Positions 49,242 through 61,865 of a stretch of DNA of 64,000 nucleotides are shown here, piece by piece. This stretch comes from Sapria himalayana. Taxonomy: Eukaryota; Streptophyta; Magnoliopsida; Malpighiales; Rafflesiaceae. The position numbers and the translations under genes are program-made. Each line of letters opens with the position of its first letter. Positions within the stretch are counted from its first letter, which is position 1. The notes under the pieces were generated by a model. It had not been told where the DNA came from, ran no database searches, and was given only the letters and a program-made list of their open reading frames with translations. The stretch spans positions 153,286 through 217,285 of the forward strand of contig JAREIK010000373.1 of assembly GCA_029783825.1 (NCBI GenBank), written 5' to 3'.

Positions 49242-50527
49242 GCTGTATGACAATCAACTTTAATCTGTGTTTGTTCACGTCTATAATAATTATTTTTATA
49301 TATCTGTGAAAATATTTGGGTGTCTCCTAAATTTTTTGGGTAGAGTTTTATCATATTATAGGTATGTAAAAACGTATTATTAGGAATAATATCAGCGAAA
49401 GTGGTGGCAGCAGAAGTGACATCGGGGGCTGCAGCGGGGGCTGCAGCGGTAGCAGTAGCGGCAGCAGCGTCGATAGCAATGGAAGAGGTGGGAGCAGCGA
49501 CATCGGAGGCAACGGCAGCGGCTGCACCGGAAGCATCTAAAGTAGAGGTGGTAGCAATGGCCGCACCTAAAGCAACGGAAGCACTAGAAGCAGCGCCAGA
49601 GGCGGCAGCGTGGATGTAGCAGTGGCACCAAGGGTGGCAGCGACCGCTGTGGTGTGCAGCGAGAGCATCGGCAGTGGGGGCAACGGCCTCCTCTGTAGAA
49701 GCGGCAGCTACCACTGTGGCCATCGACGACAGTGGCCATAGGCGACAGCCACGACAGTGGTGGTAGTGGCAGCGGTGGCACCGACGGTAGCAGAGGCAGC
49801 AGTGACAATAGCAGTGGTATAGGCAGCGACAGCAACAATGGTAGGAGCGGCAGGAGTGGTAGTAGCGGCAGGAGGGGCAGGAGCGGCAGCTGGAGCATTT
49901 AGCAATAGCACCAAATAAGGTTTATACGTACGAATAAAGTCCATATATATGTACATATAATACTATAATATTTAATGTACATATATACAGAGTATATTTG
50001 TACTCAGTTTATATGTACACATTATATTATTGTTTTTATGTACATATACTGTAGTAATATATGTACGAGTGAAATGCTAGTATATATTTACATATAAACT
50101 ACAAGATTATATATGTTTCAAAACATAATTTTTTTTAATTTGACTGAGTGGTTTAAATTTCATACATAATTGGTACCGCATTGTTCCTCATACAAAGCTT
50201 TTATAAGTGATGAGATTTTTGACTAGATATTACTTGCCGTGACTAGGACAACTTTGTCGTAGAAGAAAAATAATGATCTGAGGAGCAGAGGGAGATAAAG
50301 TAATGTTAATGAATGGATATATTATACTTTATGCACTGTCGGTATATATATTGATCAATAAAATGAAATAAAAACTTGTTATTTTTTTTGTTTCAATTAT
50401 GTAAAATATTGAATTTGAATAAGATATTAAATGATTTTATTTTTTGTTTATTATAAATTATTTATGGTTTTAATTTTTATTCAAATTGATATCAAAATAT
50501 TAAATTATTTAATTAAAAAATTTTAAA
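49242..50527. repeat. Duplicated unit, copy 2
   Basis: Direct tandem copy of the unit at 44,594-45,076 plus 48,773-49,241, with the same order: TTTGTTCACGTCTATAATA, GGGTAGAGTTTTA, triplet tract, TGTACATATA-rich DNA, GGTACCGCATTGTTCCTCA (near 50,171), then a TTAAATTATTTAATTAAA end. It carries an extra ~250 bp near 50.2-50.45 kb. It lies between the transposase genes and the 3' subterminal repeats of the CACTA element. Confidence 0.8.
49385..49905. repeat. GCN/GTN triplet repeat tract, copy 2
   Basis: About 520 bp of GCAGCGG-, GTAGCAG- and GGCAGC-type triplets, longer than the uninterrupted part of copy 1. Frames on either strand (49,238-49,723 minus, 49,401-49,619 plus, 49,584-49,898 minus) are Ala/Thr/Pro/Leu low-complexity readings of the repeat and have no domain. 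Confidence 0.85.
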
Positions 50528-50559
50528 ATAAATTAAATTCTGAAATTATTTTTGAAATT

Positions 50560-50655
50560 AAAATAGCTAAGGAAATATTCCTTGGTAAATTAGCAAGGGA
50601 AAAATCCCTTTCTAATTTAGCTAGGAAATTTTCACTAGCTAATTTAGCAAGGGAA
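50560..50655 (-). mobile_element. Probable 3' subterminal end of the CACTA element, terminus missing
   Basis: Four words of the CACTA vocabulary follow one another: AGCTAAGGAAATATTCC, TTAGCAAGGGAAAAATCCC, TTTAGCTAGGAAATTTTC and TTTAGCAAGGGAAATATT. They resemble the subterminal repeats of the other CACTA ends. The expected final CTTGTAGTG is absent, and the tetranucleotide array begins directly (AAGTCTATCTCTC). The simplest reading is the 3' end of the 34,175 element with its last bases lost to, or replaced by, the array. Confidence 0.6.
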
Positions 50656-51448
50656 ATATTAAGTCTATCTCTCTAACTATATATATATATATATATATTT
50701 GTCTGACTATTTATATGTCTATCTATTTACTTGTCTATCTATTTATGTATTTGTCTATTTGTCTATCTGTCAATTTATTTTTTATCTTTCTATGTGTCTC
50801 TTTGTCTATGTATCTATCTTTATATATGTCTATTTATTAATCTACCTATCTTTATCTGTATCTATCTATATATCAATCAATTAATTAATCAATCAATCTG
50901 TCTGTCTGTCTATCTATCTATATATCTATCTATATGTCTATATATCTATCTAACTGTCTATATGTCTATCTAACTATCTATCTATTTGACTATTTTTATA
51001 TCTACCTATCATTCTACCTATCTTACTGCCTAAATATAAATCTATCAATAAGTCTATATGTCTATGTGTCTATCTATCAATCTATCAATAAGTCTGTCTA
51101 TCTATCTATCTGTATATCTGACTATTTGCCTATATGTCCATATATATCTTTCTATCTTTCTATATGTCTATCTAACTATCTATATGTCTATGTGTCTATG
51201 TGTCTATCTGTCCATATGTCTATCTATCTACCTGTCTATCTGTCTAATTGTCTATCTATCTATTATTGTGTTTATCTATCTATCTGTCTATTAGTGTCTC
51301 TTTCTATATATATATCTCTCTGAATCTGTCTATTTGTCTACCTATCTATCTATCTATCACTATGTCTCTTGATGTATTAGAATATATATCTATCTACCTT
51401 TCTATAAATCTATCTGTCTATCTATCTCTCTATCAATCTGTCTATCTG

Positions 51449-51483
<35 letters not shown>

Positions 51484-54400
51484 ATCTCTCAATCTATCTG
51501 TCTATTTGTCTATCTCTCGATCTGTCTATTTGTTTGTCTATTTATCAGACTATTTAAATATCAATCAATCTATCTAATTGTTTATCTGCCTATCCATCTA
51601 TTTGTATTTATGTCTATCTGCCTATCTACGTATCTACCTATCTATTTATCCATCATACATCTATCTATATTGCTTTTTATCTATCTCTTTGTATATTTAC
51701 CTATCTATCTATCTATCTCACTATCTATTTGTATATCTATATATCCTTCTATATATCTATCTCTTTATATATCTATTAATGTATATATATCTCTCTGTCT
51801 CACTTTCTATATATCTATATATGTCTTTCTATGTATCTATCTATCTCTTTATCTGTCTATAAGTTTATTTGTCTATCTGTCTATTTATCTATATACCTAT
51901 CTAAGTAAATTCTTATCTGTCTATCATTCTATATATCTCAATTTCTATTTGTCTATCTGTATATTTGTTTATCTTTATATCTATCTATCTAGTTTTCAAT
52001 CTATCTATTTATTTGTTTAACTATCTGTATATCTGTCTATATATATATATCTATCTATCTATCTATCTGTCTGTCTATCTATCTATCTATCTATCATTCT
52101 ATCTGTCTATCTATCTATTTTTCTATCTATCTATCTATCTATCTACATGTCTATTTATCTGTCTATCTATCTCTCTATCTATATATCGGTCTATCTTTCT
52201 AACTTATTTTTTTATCTATCTATTTGTCTATCTATATATTATATATCTTTGTATCTGTTTATCTATCTATCTGTCTATCTATCTATCTAACTGTCTATCT
52301 ATCTATCTATCTATCTGTCTATTTATCTATTATTCTATCTATATATCGATCTATCTGTTTATCTAAATATCTTATGAATTGTTTATTTGTCTATCTATCT
52401 ATCTATCTATTTATCCGCATATCTAACTATGTGATTATGTATCTTTCTATCTCTCAATCTATCTATGTAACTATCTATCTATTTGTCTTTATGTCTATCT
52501 ATTTATTTATCTATATGTATATCTTTCTATTTAACTATATGTCTATTTGTATATCTATCTATTTGTCTATCTATATATCTATTTATCTATATGTATGTCT
52601 ATCTATCTACTTGTCTATCTACTTATATATCTTTATATTTATCTATTTATCTATCTTTCTATATTGCTATCTGTCTATGTGTCTATCTAACTATTTTTTT
52701 ATCTACCTATCTTTCTATCTATCTTTCTGCCTATCTATAAATATTTCAATAAGTCTATATGTCAATGTGTTTATCTATCAATTAATATATAAGTGCAAAT
52801 GTCTTTCATTTTATATTTTAATTAGTCGATCTCTTTATATGTCTATTTGTCCATCAGTCTATTTGTCTATTTGTCTATCTATTTATATGTCTATATATAT
52901 ATATATGTCTATTTATCTATCTGTCTATATGACTATCTATCATTTTACTTATTTGTCTTTTTGTATATCTATCTATTTGCCAATCTGTCTAATTGTCTAT
53001 CTATTTATCATTCTATCTATCTATCTATCTGTCTGTCTGTCTATTTGTCTGTCTATCTTTCTATTTATTTATCTATCTATCTGTCTATATGTCTATCTGT
53101 GTGCCTATCTATCTATTTGTCCATCTGTCAATCAGTCTATCTGTTTATCTTTATATCTGTCTATCTATCTTTATAGTTGTCTAGCTATCATTTTATCTAT
53201 CTATCTCTTTGTCTATCTATCTTTCTTTCTATCTAACTATCAGTTTCTCTATCTAGTAGTTTATATCTATCAATCTCTTGATATGTCAATCTATCTATCT
53301 ATTTGTGTCTCTATCTATCTATCAATCTATCTATCTATTTGTATATTTGTCTATAAGTCTATTTGTATTTCTATCTATCTACTTATCTATGTATCTGATT
53401 ATCTATTTATCTTTTTATTTATCTATCTATCTATTTATCTATATATCTATTTATCTAGCTTTCTATCCGTGTCTCTATCTTGCTACCTACCTACCTATCT
53501 ATCTATTTTTCTAACTATATATTTGTCTATATATCTATCTTTCTATCTATATGTCTATATGTCTATCTATCTATAAGTTTATCTGTCTATCTATCTATCT
53601 ATATTCCTATTTGTGTAATTTTCTATCTATCTAGTTGTCTATATTTCTATATATCTCTCTTTCTATTTTTATATCTGTCTAACTGCCTATCTTTCTATCT
53701 ATCAGTCTATTTATATGTCTATTTGATGATCTATCTATCTATCTATCTGTGTATATGTCTTTATGTTTATCTATCTATCTATCTATGTGTCTCTCTATCT
53801 ATTTGTCTGTCTATCTATCTATCTATCTATCTATCTTTTTATTTATGTATCTGTCTATTTGTGTATCTATCTATCTTTCTATCTCTCTATTTATCTATCT
53901 ATATATATATCTATATATATATCTATCTGTCTGTCTATCTGTCTATCTAACTATATGTCTATCTGTTTATTTGTCTATTTCTCTATCTATCGATCTATTT
54001 GTCTATCTATCCATCTGTCTATTTATTTATTTATTTATCTGTCTGTCTATATATCTAAATATCTATCAATTTTTATATTTTTATTTCTATTTATTTACCT
54101 ATCTATCTCTCTATCTATCTATTTGTGTATCTGTCTTTCTGGCTATCTGACTATCTGATGATTTGTCTATGTTTATCTAAATATCTATCTTTCTATCTAT
54201 GTATATGCATATCTATTTATCTATCTATTAAACTAACTAACTATTTGTCTGTCTATTTGTTTGTCTCTATATCTATTTGTCAATCTATCCATCTGTTTTT
54301 ATTTTTTTATTTATTTAATTGTATATCAGTATATGTGTCTATTTGTCGATCTATCTATATATTTGTCTATCTTTCTATCTATCTATCTGCCTATCTGTAT

Positions 54401-55026
54401 ATCTATTTATCTTTCTATATGTCGATCTGTCTATTTCTATATGTTTATCTGTCTATCTGTATATGTGTTTATTTGTCTATGTTTATCTGTCTATCAGTAT
54501 AAATAAATCTGTCTATTTGTCTATCTTCCTATTTATCTATATGTCTAACTATTTATCTATGTATCTATCTTCTGTCTATCTATCTAGTCGTCTAATAATA
54601 TATTTCTGTATCTGTCTATCTGTCAATCTATTTATTTTTTTATCGATCTATTTGTCTAATTATCTATCTGCCTATCAATTTACCTATCTCTCAATCTATC
54701 TCTATATGTGTTTGTCTATCTGTTTGTCTATCTATCTGTCAATCTCTCTATCAATCTATTTATCAATTTTTTATCGGCATGTCCATATATATATCTATTT
54801 CTCTATCTATCTATCTATTTATCTGTCTATTTTTCAATCTATCTATCTGTCTATTTGTCTATTTGTCTATTTGTCTAATTATCTATCTACTTATTTATCT
54901 ATATGTCTAATTGTCATTCTCACTATCTATTTATCTATTTCGTACCTATTTAGTTGTCTATATCTATATCTATCTATATGTCAATGTTTTATATATCTAT
55001 CTTTCTATATATCTATTTGTATATCT

Positions 55027-55069
<43 letters not shown>

Positions 55070-55792
55070 TCTCTATCTCTTTGTCTATCTATCTATCTCT
55101 GATCTGTCTATCGATCATTCTATAAATTTATCAATTTGTCAATCTATCAATCTATCTATATGTCTATCTCTCTATCTATCTCTCAATTTATCTATTTATC
55201 TATATATCTATCTCTATGTCTGTCTATCTTTTTGTTTATCTATCTATCAATCTGTCTGTCATTGTGTCTGCCTATCTGTCTGTCTATCTATCTATCTATC
55301 TGTATCTTTGTATATCTATCTATTTGCCTATTCAAGTATCTGCATATCTATATATCTAGTTTTCTGTCTATCTATCTATCTATATGTCAATCTATTTTTC
55401 AATCTATCTATTTATTTGTTTATTTGACTATCTGTCTATTTATCTATCTGTCTATCTATCTATTTGTCTATCTGGCTTTCTACCAATCTATAAACCTATA
55501 TAAGTCTATATGTCTATGTGTCTATCTGTCAAGATATCAATCTGTCTAACTATCTATCGATCTATCTTTCTATTTGTCTATCTTTCTATATAACTATCGG
55601 TATATCTTTCTAACTATTTAACTATCTATTTGTCTATATGTCTATATGTATACTCGTCTATTTGTCTATCTGCCTATCTATTAATTGTTTATTTTTCTAT
55701 GTGTATATCTATCTATCTATCATTATGTCTATGTCTCTATTAGTCAATTAATCTATCTATCTATCTATCTGTCTATCTTTATTTCTGTCTTT

Positions 55793-55935
55793 CTTCCTAT
55801 ATAGAAATCTATTAATAACTCTATAAGTATATGTGCCTATATGTCAATCTATCAATCTGTCTAACTATCTATGTGCTTATCTTTCAATCTATCTATATCT
55901 TTATATGTGTATATGTCTATCTATTTATATGTCTA
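55793..55935 (+). repeat. Anchor block inside the array, most complete type
   Basis: Reads AGAAATCTATTAATAACTC, then TATATGTCAATCTATC, then CAATCTGTCTAACTATCTAT, then GTGCTTATCTTTCAATC, then TATATGTGTATATGTCTATC. None of these words follows from simple TCTA slippage. The same succession occurs at 59,150-59,285 and 60,058-60,200. Confidence 0.85.
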
Positions 55936-58900
55936 TCTGTCTATATGTATATCTATTTATTTGTCTATCTATCAATCTGTCTGTTTTCCTATCAATCTAT
56001 CAATATATATATATATCTGTCATTCTATCTATTTGTCTATCTGTTTATATGTCTATCAATCAATCTATCTGTCTTTCTATCTCTATTTCTATCAGTCTAT
56101 CTATATTTCTATCAATCTTTCTTTCTTTTTATCTATCTATCTGTCTATAAATCTATCTATATATCTTTCTATCTGTCTCTTTATATATTTGTGAATGTTA
56201 TGATATATCTATCGGTCTTTCTTTAAATCTATCAATTTGTCAATAAATAAATATGTCACTCTTTCAATCTTAATATCTATGTATCTTTATATATATCTCT
56301 CTATCTATCTATCTATCTAACTATCTAACTATCTATATGTCTATATGTCTAGCTGTCTATCTGTTTATCTATCTATCTATCTATCTGTCTATCACAATAT
56401 GTGTCTTTTGTCGATGTGGCAATTTGTCTATCTTTCTATCTAATTATCTATCAATTTGCTATTTGTCTATATGTGTATCTATCTATCTATCTCTTAGTAT
56501 TTTTGTATATCTGTCAATCTATCTATATGCCTATTTGTTCATCTATCTATATTTCTATTTGTTGATTTATCTATCGTTCTAACTATTTATCTACCTATCT
56601 ATATATCTGTCTATATATCTAAATGTATATCTATCTATGTATTTGTTTATATATGTTCTATCTAGCTAGCTATCTATCTATCTATCGATCTGTCTATCTG
56701 TCTATGTGTGTATCTATTTATTAGTCAATTTATCTATCTATCTGTCTATCTATCTATCTATCTATATATCTATCTATCTTTTTGTCTATCTATCAATCTA
56801 TCTATCTGTCTGTCTGTTGATCTGTATATATCTATATATCTATATTTCTATCTATCATTATATCAATCTGCAATCAGTATATCTATCTATATTCTTATCT
56901 GTCTATCTATCTATATATCTATCTTTCTATCAGTATATCAGTCTATCAGCATATTTGTCTATCTACCTATCTACCTATTTGTCTATCTATCTATCTATAT
57001 ATTCGTCCATCAGCTATCTATCTATCTGTCCATCAGCTATCTATCTATCTATCTATCTATCTATTAGTCAATCTATCTATATCAAATAATCTATTTGTCT
57101 AGGTGTATATTTTACTATCTGTCTATATGTATATCTATATTTCTACCTATATGTAAATCTCTCTATAAGTTTATATGTCTATGTGTCAATTTGTCAATAT
57201 ATTAATCTGTCTAACTATCTATCTATCTATCTTTTGATATGTATATCTCTTTATTTGTCTATCTGTCTATTTGTCAATCTGTCAATCTCTATATCTGTCT
57301 ATATATCTATATGTATATTTGTTTATTTTTCTATGTGCCTATCTATCTTTTTGCCTATCAGTCTATTAGTCTATCTCCATATCTCTCTATCTACTATATT
57401 TCAATCTGTTTATTTATCTAACTATCTTTCTTTCTTTCTTTCTATCAGTGTATTTGTCTATTTTTCTATCTGGTTTTCTATCTATATATATATATATATT
57501 AATTTATTTGTCTATTTGACTGTCTATCTATCTACTAATCTCTCTAGCTATCTTTTTGTCAATCTGTCTATTTGCCTATTTGTGTATCTATATATCTATA
57601 TATCTGTCTATCTATCTTTCTGTCTATTTATCTATAAGTGTATCTATCAATTTATTTATCTATAAATCTATATATTTATCTATATATATGTATATCCATC
57701 TATTTGACTATTTATCTATCTATATGTATGTCTATCTATCTGTCTATTAATTTATCTTTCTATCTTTCTATATGTCGATTTGTCTATCTCTATATCATTC
57801 TATCTGTCTGTCTATCTATCTATGTATTTATCTTCCTATCTTGCTATCTGGCTATATGTCTATCTATATTTCTGACTATCTATCAATCTGTATATCTGAC
57901 TATCAATCTATCTATCTATTTGCATATCTATTTGTCAATATGTATATCTTTCAATATGTTAATTTGAGAATTTGTCTATCTATCTATCTACCTATCTGTC
58001 TATCGATCTATCTGCCAATATATCTATATGTCTGTCTATCTATCTATCTGTATATATATATATATATATATATCTATATCTATCTATCTATCTATAGATC
58101 TATTTTTCTATCTGTCAAACTGTATATCTATCTATCTAATTATCATTTTATCTATATATGTGTCTATCTAGTTATCTATCTATCTATATGTCTATCTGTT
58201 TATATTATCTATCTATCTGTCTGTCAATCTATTTATCTTTCAATCTATATATCTGTCTATCTATTAATCTTACTATATGTCTATCTATCAATCTGTCTAT
58301 CTGACTACTTGTCTATTCTTTATATTTGTCAATATATATATATATATATATACATGCCTATCTATCTATTTGTCAATCTATCTATCTATCAATATATCTA
58401 TTTGTCCATCAATCTATCTGTATATCTATCTATATTTCTATCTATTTATCTTTCTTTGTTTGTATCTGTTAATCTGTCAATCTATCTATTTGTCTATCTC
58501 TCTATATTCTTTTTATATATCTATCTATATATCTATCTATCAGTATGTATGTATATCTATTTGTCTATCTGTCTATGTGTCAATTTGTCAAATTATCAAT
58601 CTATCAATCTGTTTTTCTGTCTATCAATCTCTTTGGCTATCTATATATCTAGCTATCTATCTATACGTCTATCTATCTATCTGTCTATCTATCTATCTGT
58701 CTATCTATCTATCTGTCTATTTGTCTATCTGTCTATTTGTATATCTATTTATATGTCTATCTACGTATCTGCATATTTGTCTATCTATCTATCTGTCTAT
58801 CTTTCTCTCTACTTATCTATCTTTTTATCTCTCTATCTATCTATATATCTATCTGTCTATCTATCTATCTATCTAATTATCTATCTTTCTATCTTTCTAT

Positions 58901-59149
58901 CTGTCAATCTATCTATATATTTTTCTGTCAATATGTTTATATGTCTATCTGTCTATTGTCTATCTATCTTTCTATATATATATATCTATCTGATTATTTG
59001 TCTATTTGTCTATCTTTCTATCTATCTTTCTGCCGATCTATAAATCTATCAATTAGTCTATATGTCTATGTCTCTATATGTCAAGCTATCAATCTATATA
59101 TATATATCTGTCTATCTAGCTATTTGTTTATCTGTCCAATGGTATATCA

Positions 59150-59285
59150 ATCTTTCTGACTATATATAAATCTGTCATTAAGTATATATGTCTATGTGTC
59201 TATTAGTCAATCTATCAATGTGTATAACTATCTATGTGCTTATCTTTGAATCTATCTATCTCCCTATATGTGTATATGTCTATCT
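59150..59285 (+). repeat. Anchor block inside the array
   Basis: Same word order as 55,793: ATAAATCTGTCATTAAGTAT, TATGTCTATGTGTCTAT, TGTGTATAACTATCTAT, GTGCTTATCTTTGAATC, CCCTATATGTGTATATGTC. Another, shorter block ends only about 60 bp earlier (59,027-59,095). Confidence 0.85.
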
Positions 59286-60057
59286 ATCTATTTGCCTATC
59301 TATCTATCTATCTGTATATATGTATATCTATCTATATTTTGATCTATCTATCTGTCTATTTGATTAAATGTCTATTTGTAAATTTTTTGATATGTCTATT
59401 TGCCTATCTATTTTTGTGACTATCTATCTATTTGTTTATTTATTTATCTATCTATCTGTCATCTATCTATCTGCATGTCTATCTAGCTATCTATCTGTCT
59501 ATCTATTTCTTTTTCTATCTATCTATATGTCTTTCTGTCAATTTGTCTATCTATCTATTTGTCTATCTGTCCGTCTATTTATCTTTCTCTCCATCTCTAT
59601 GTCTATTTGTTTATTTGTCAATCTAAAAATCTATCAATCTGACTATCTATCTATCCGTCTGTCTATCTATCCCTCGATATATATATATATATATCTATCT
59701 ATCTACCTATATATCTATATATATGTCTATCTATCTATCTATCTATCTGTCTATCTGTATATCTGTCTATCTATCTATTTGTATATCTGTCTATCTTTCA
59801 ATATATCTATCTATCTATTTGTCTATCTATTTATATGTCTATCTTTTTATCTGTCTATCTATCTATCTGTCTATCTGACTATATGTCTATTTGTCTATAT
59901 TTATATCTATGTTTCTACCTCTCTAAAAATCTTTCAATAACTATATATGTCGATGTCTCTATCTTTCAATCTTTCAATCAATCAATTTCTCTATTTATCT
60001 ATCTATCTGTCTGTCTATCGATCTATCTAACTATTTGTCTATATGTCCATATTTATA

Positions 60058-60200
60058 TCAATTCTAATGCCTATATATAAATCTGTCAATAAATCTATAT
60101 GTATATGTGTCTATCTATCAAACTATACATCTGTCTAACTATTTAAGTGCTCATCTTTCAATCTATTTATCTCTCTATATGTCTATATGTCTATCACTCT
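60058..60200 (+). repeat. Anchor block inside the array
   Basis: Same word order again: ATAAATCTGTCAATAAATC, TATGTATATGTGTCTATC, CATCTGTCTAACTATTTA, GTGCTCATCTTTCAATC, CTCTATATGTCTATATGTC. A shorter relative begins at about 59,905. Confidence 0.85.
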
Positions 60201-61834
60201 ATTTGTTTATCGATATATCAGTCTATCTGTCTATTTGTATATCTCTCTATCTATCTATCTATCTAGTTGCTTATCTATGCATCTATATATCTGTCGATCT
60301 GTCTATTTGCCTATCTGTCTATGTGTATATCTTTCAATCTGTCAATTTATTTATCTATATATCTATCTATATGTCTGTCTATCTATCTATTTTTCTTTCT
60401 GTCTGTCTATCTATCTATCTTTCTGTCTGTCTATCTATCTTTCTATCTTTCTATCTATCTATCAGTCTATATGTATATCTGTCTATCTATCTATCTTTCT
60501 CTCTGGTCTATCTGACTATCCACTATCATTCGATCCATCTATCAGTATTTATGTAAATCTGTCAGTATGTCAATCTATCAAATGTCAATGAGTCAATATA
60601 TCTTTATGTTTATCTCTTTATATATATCTCACTATCTATCTATATATCAATTTGTTTGTCTATCTATATATCAGTCTATCTTTCTATGTATCTATCTTTC
60701 TATTTTTCTATTTATATATCTATCTATCTGCGTATCTGTATATTTGCTTATCTGCATATTTGACTATCTATCTATATATCAGTCTATCTATAAATCTATC
60801 TATATGTCTATCTATCTATGTATCTATCTTTCTATATGTCTGTCTGTCTATCTGTTCATTTGTCTATCTTTCTATCTATCTATCCTTATTATATTTATCT
60901 ATTTGTATATCTATCTATCTGGCTATCTGTCTATATTTCTATCTATCTATCTGTCAATCAATCAATCTATCTATCTATCTATTTGTCTGCCTTTCAATCC
61001 ATTTGTCTATCTGTCTATATATCTATCTATATTTCTATCAATATATGTATTTGCCAATATGTCTATCTATCTAACAATCTATTTGTCTATTTGCCTTTGT
61101 GTATGTCTGTCTATTTGCTTATCTATCTGTCTATCTATATATCTATCTATCTATCTGTCTATCAGTCTTTTATTTATATGTCTATCTATCAATTTATCTA
61201 TCTTTATATCTTTTTATCTATCTATCTATTTATCTATCTATCTTTCTATTTGTCTATATGTTTATTTGACTATCTGTCTATATGTCTATCTAACTATTTG
61301 TCTGTGTGTGTGTATTTCTATCTATCTTTCTGTAATTTTATCTATATGTCTATCTATCTATTTATCCATCTATCCATCTATCTATTTATCTGTCTATCTA
61401 TATATCTTTCTATCAGTCTTTCTATCTATTTATCTATCTATCTTCTATTTGTATATCAATCTTTCTGTCTATCTATCTATCTTTCTATACATTTATCTAT
61501 CTATTTGTCTATCTTTCTATATATATATCTTTCTATCTACCTATATACCTATCTGCAAATATGCTTATCTAACTAATTTTCTATCTATTTAACTATCAAT
61601 CTATAAATTTGTATATATGTTTAGCTATCTATATATTTATATGTCTATATGTCTATCTGTCTATTATATTTCTATCAATCTTTTATCTGTCTATCTTCTA
61701 TCTATATACCTATCTATCTGTCTTTCTATGTAACTCTCTATCTTTCTATTTATCTATTTATCTATTTATCTATCTAGATATTTGTATATCGTTCTATCTA
61801 TCTATATGTCTATTTATCATTTTTTTTTCCAGTC

Positions 61835-61865
<31 letters not shown>

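Noticed and set aside
49238..49956. Ala-, Pro- and Leu-rich frames on both strands
   Set aside because: Second copy of the triplet tract; several overlapping frames on opposite strands and no domain.
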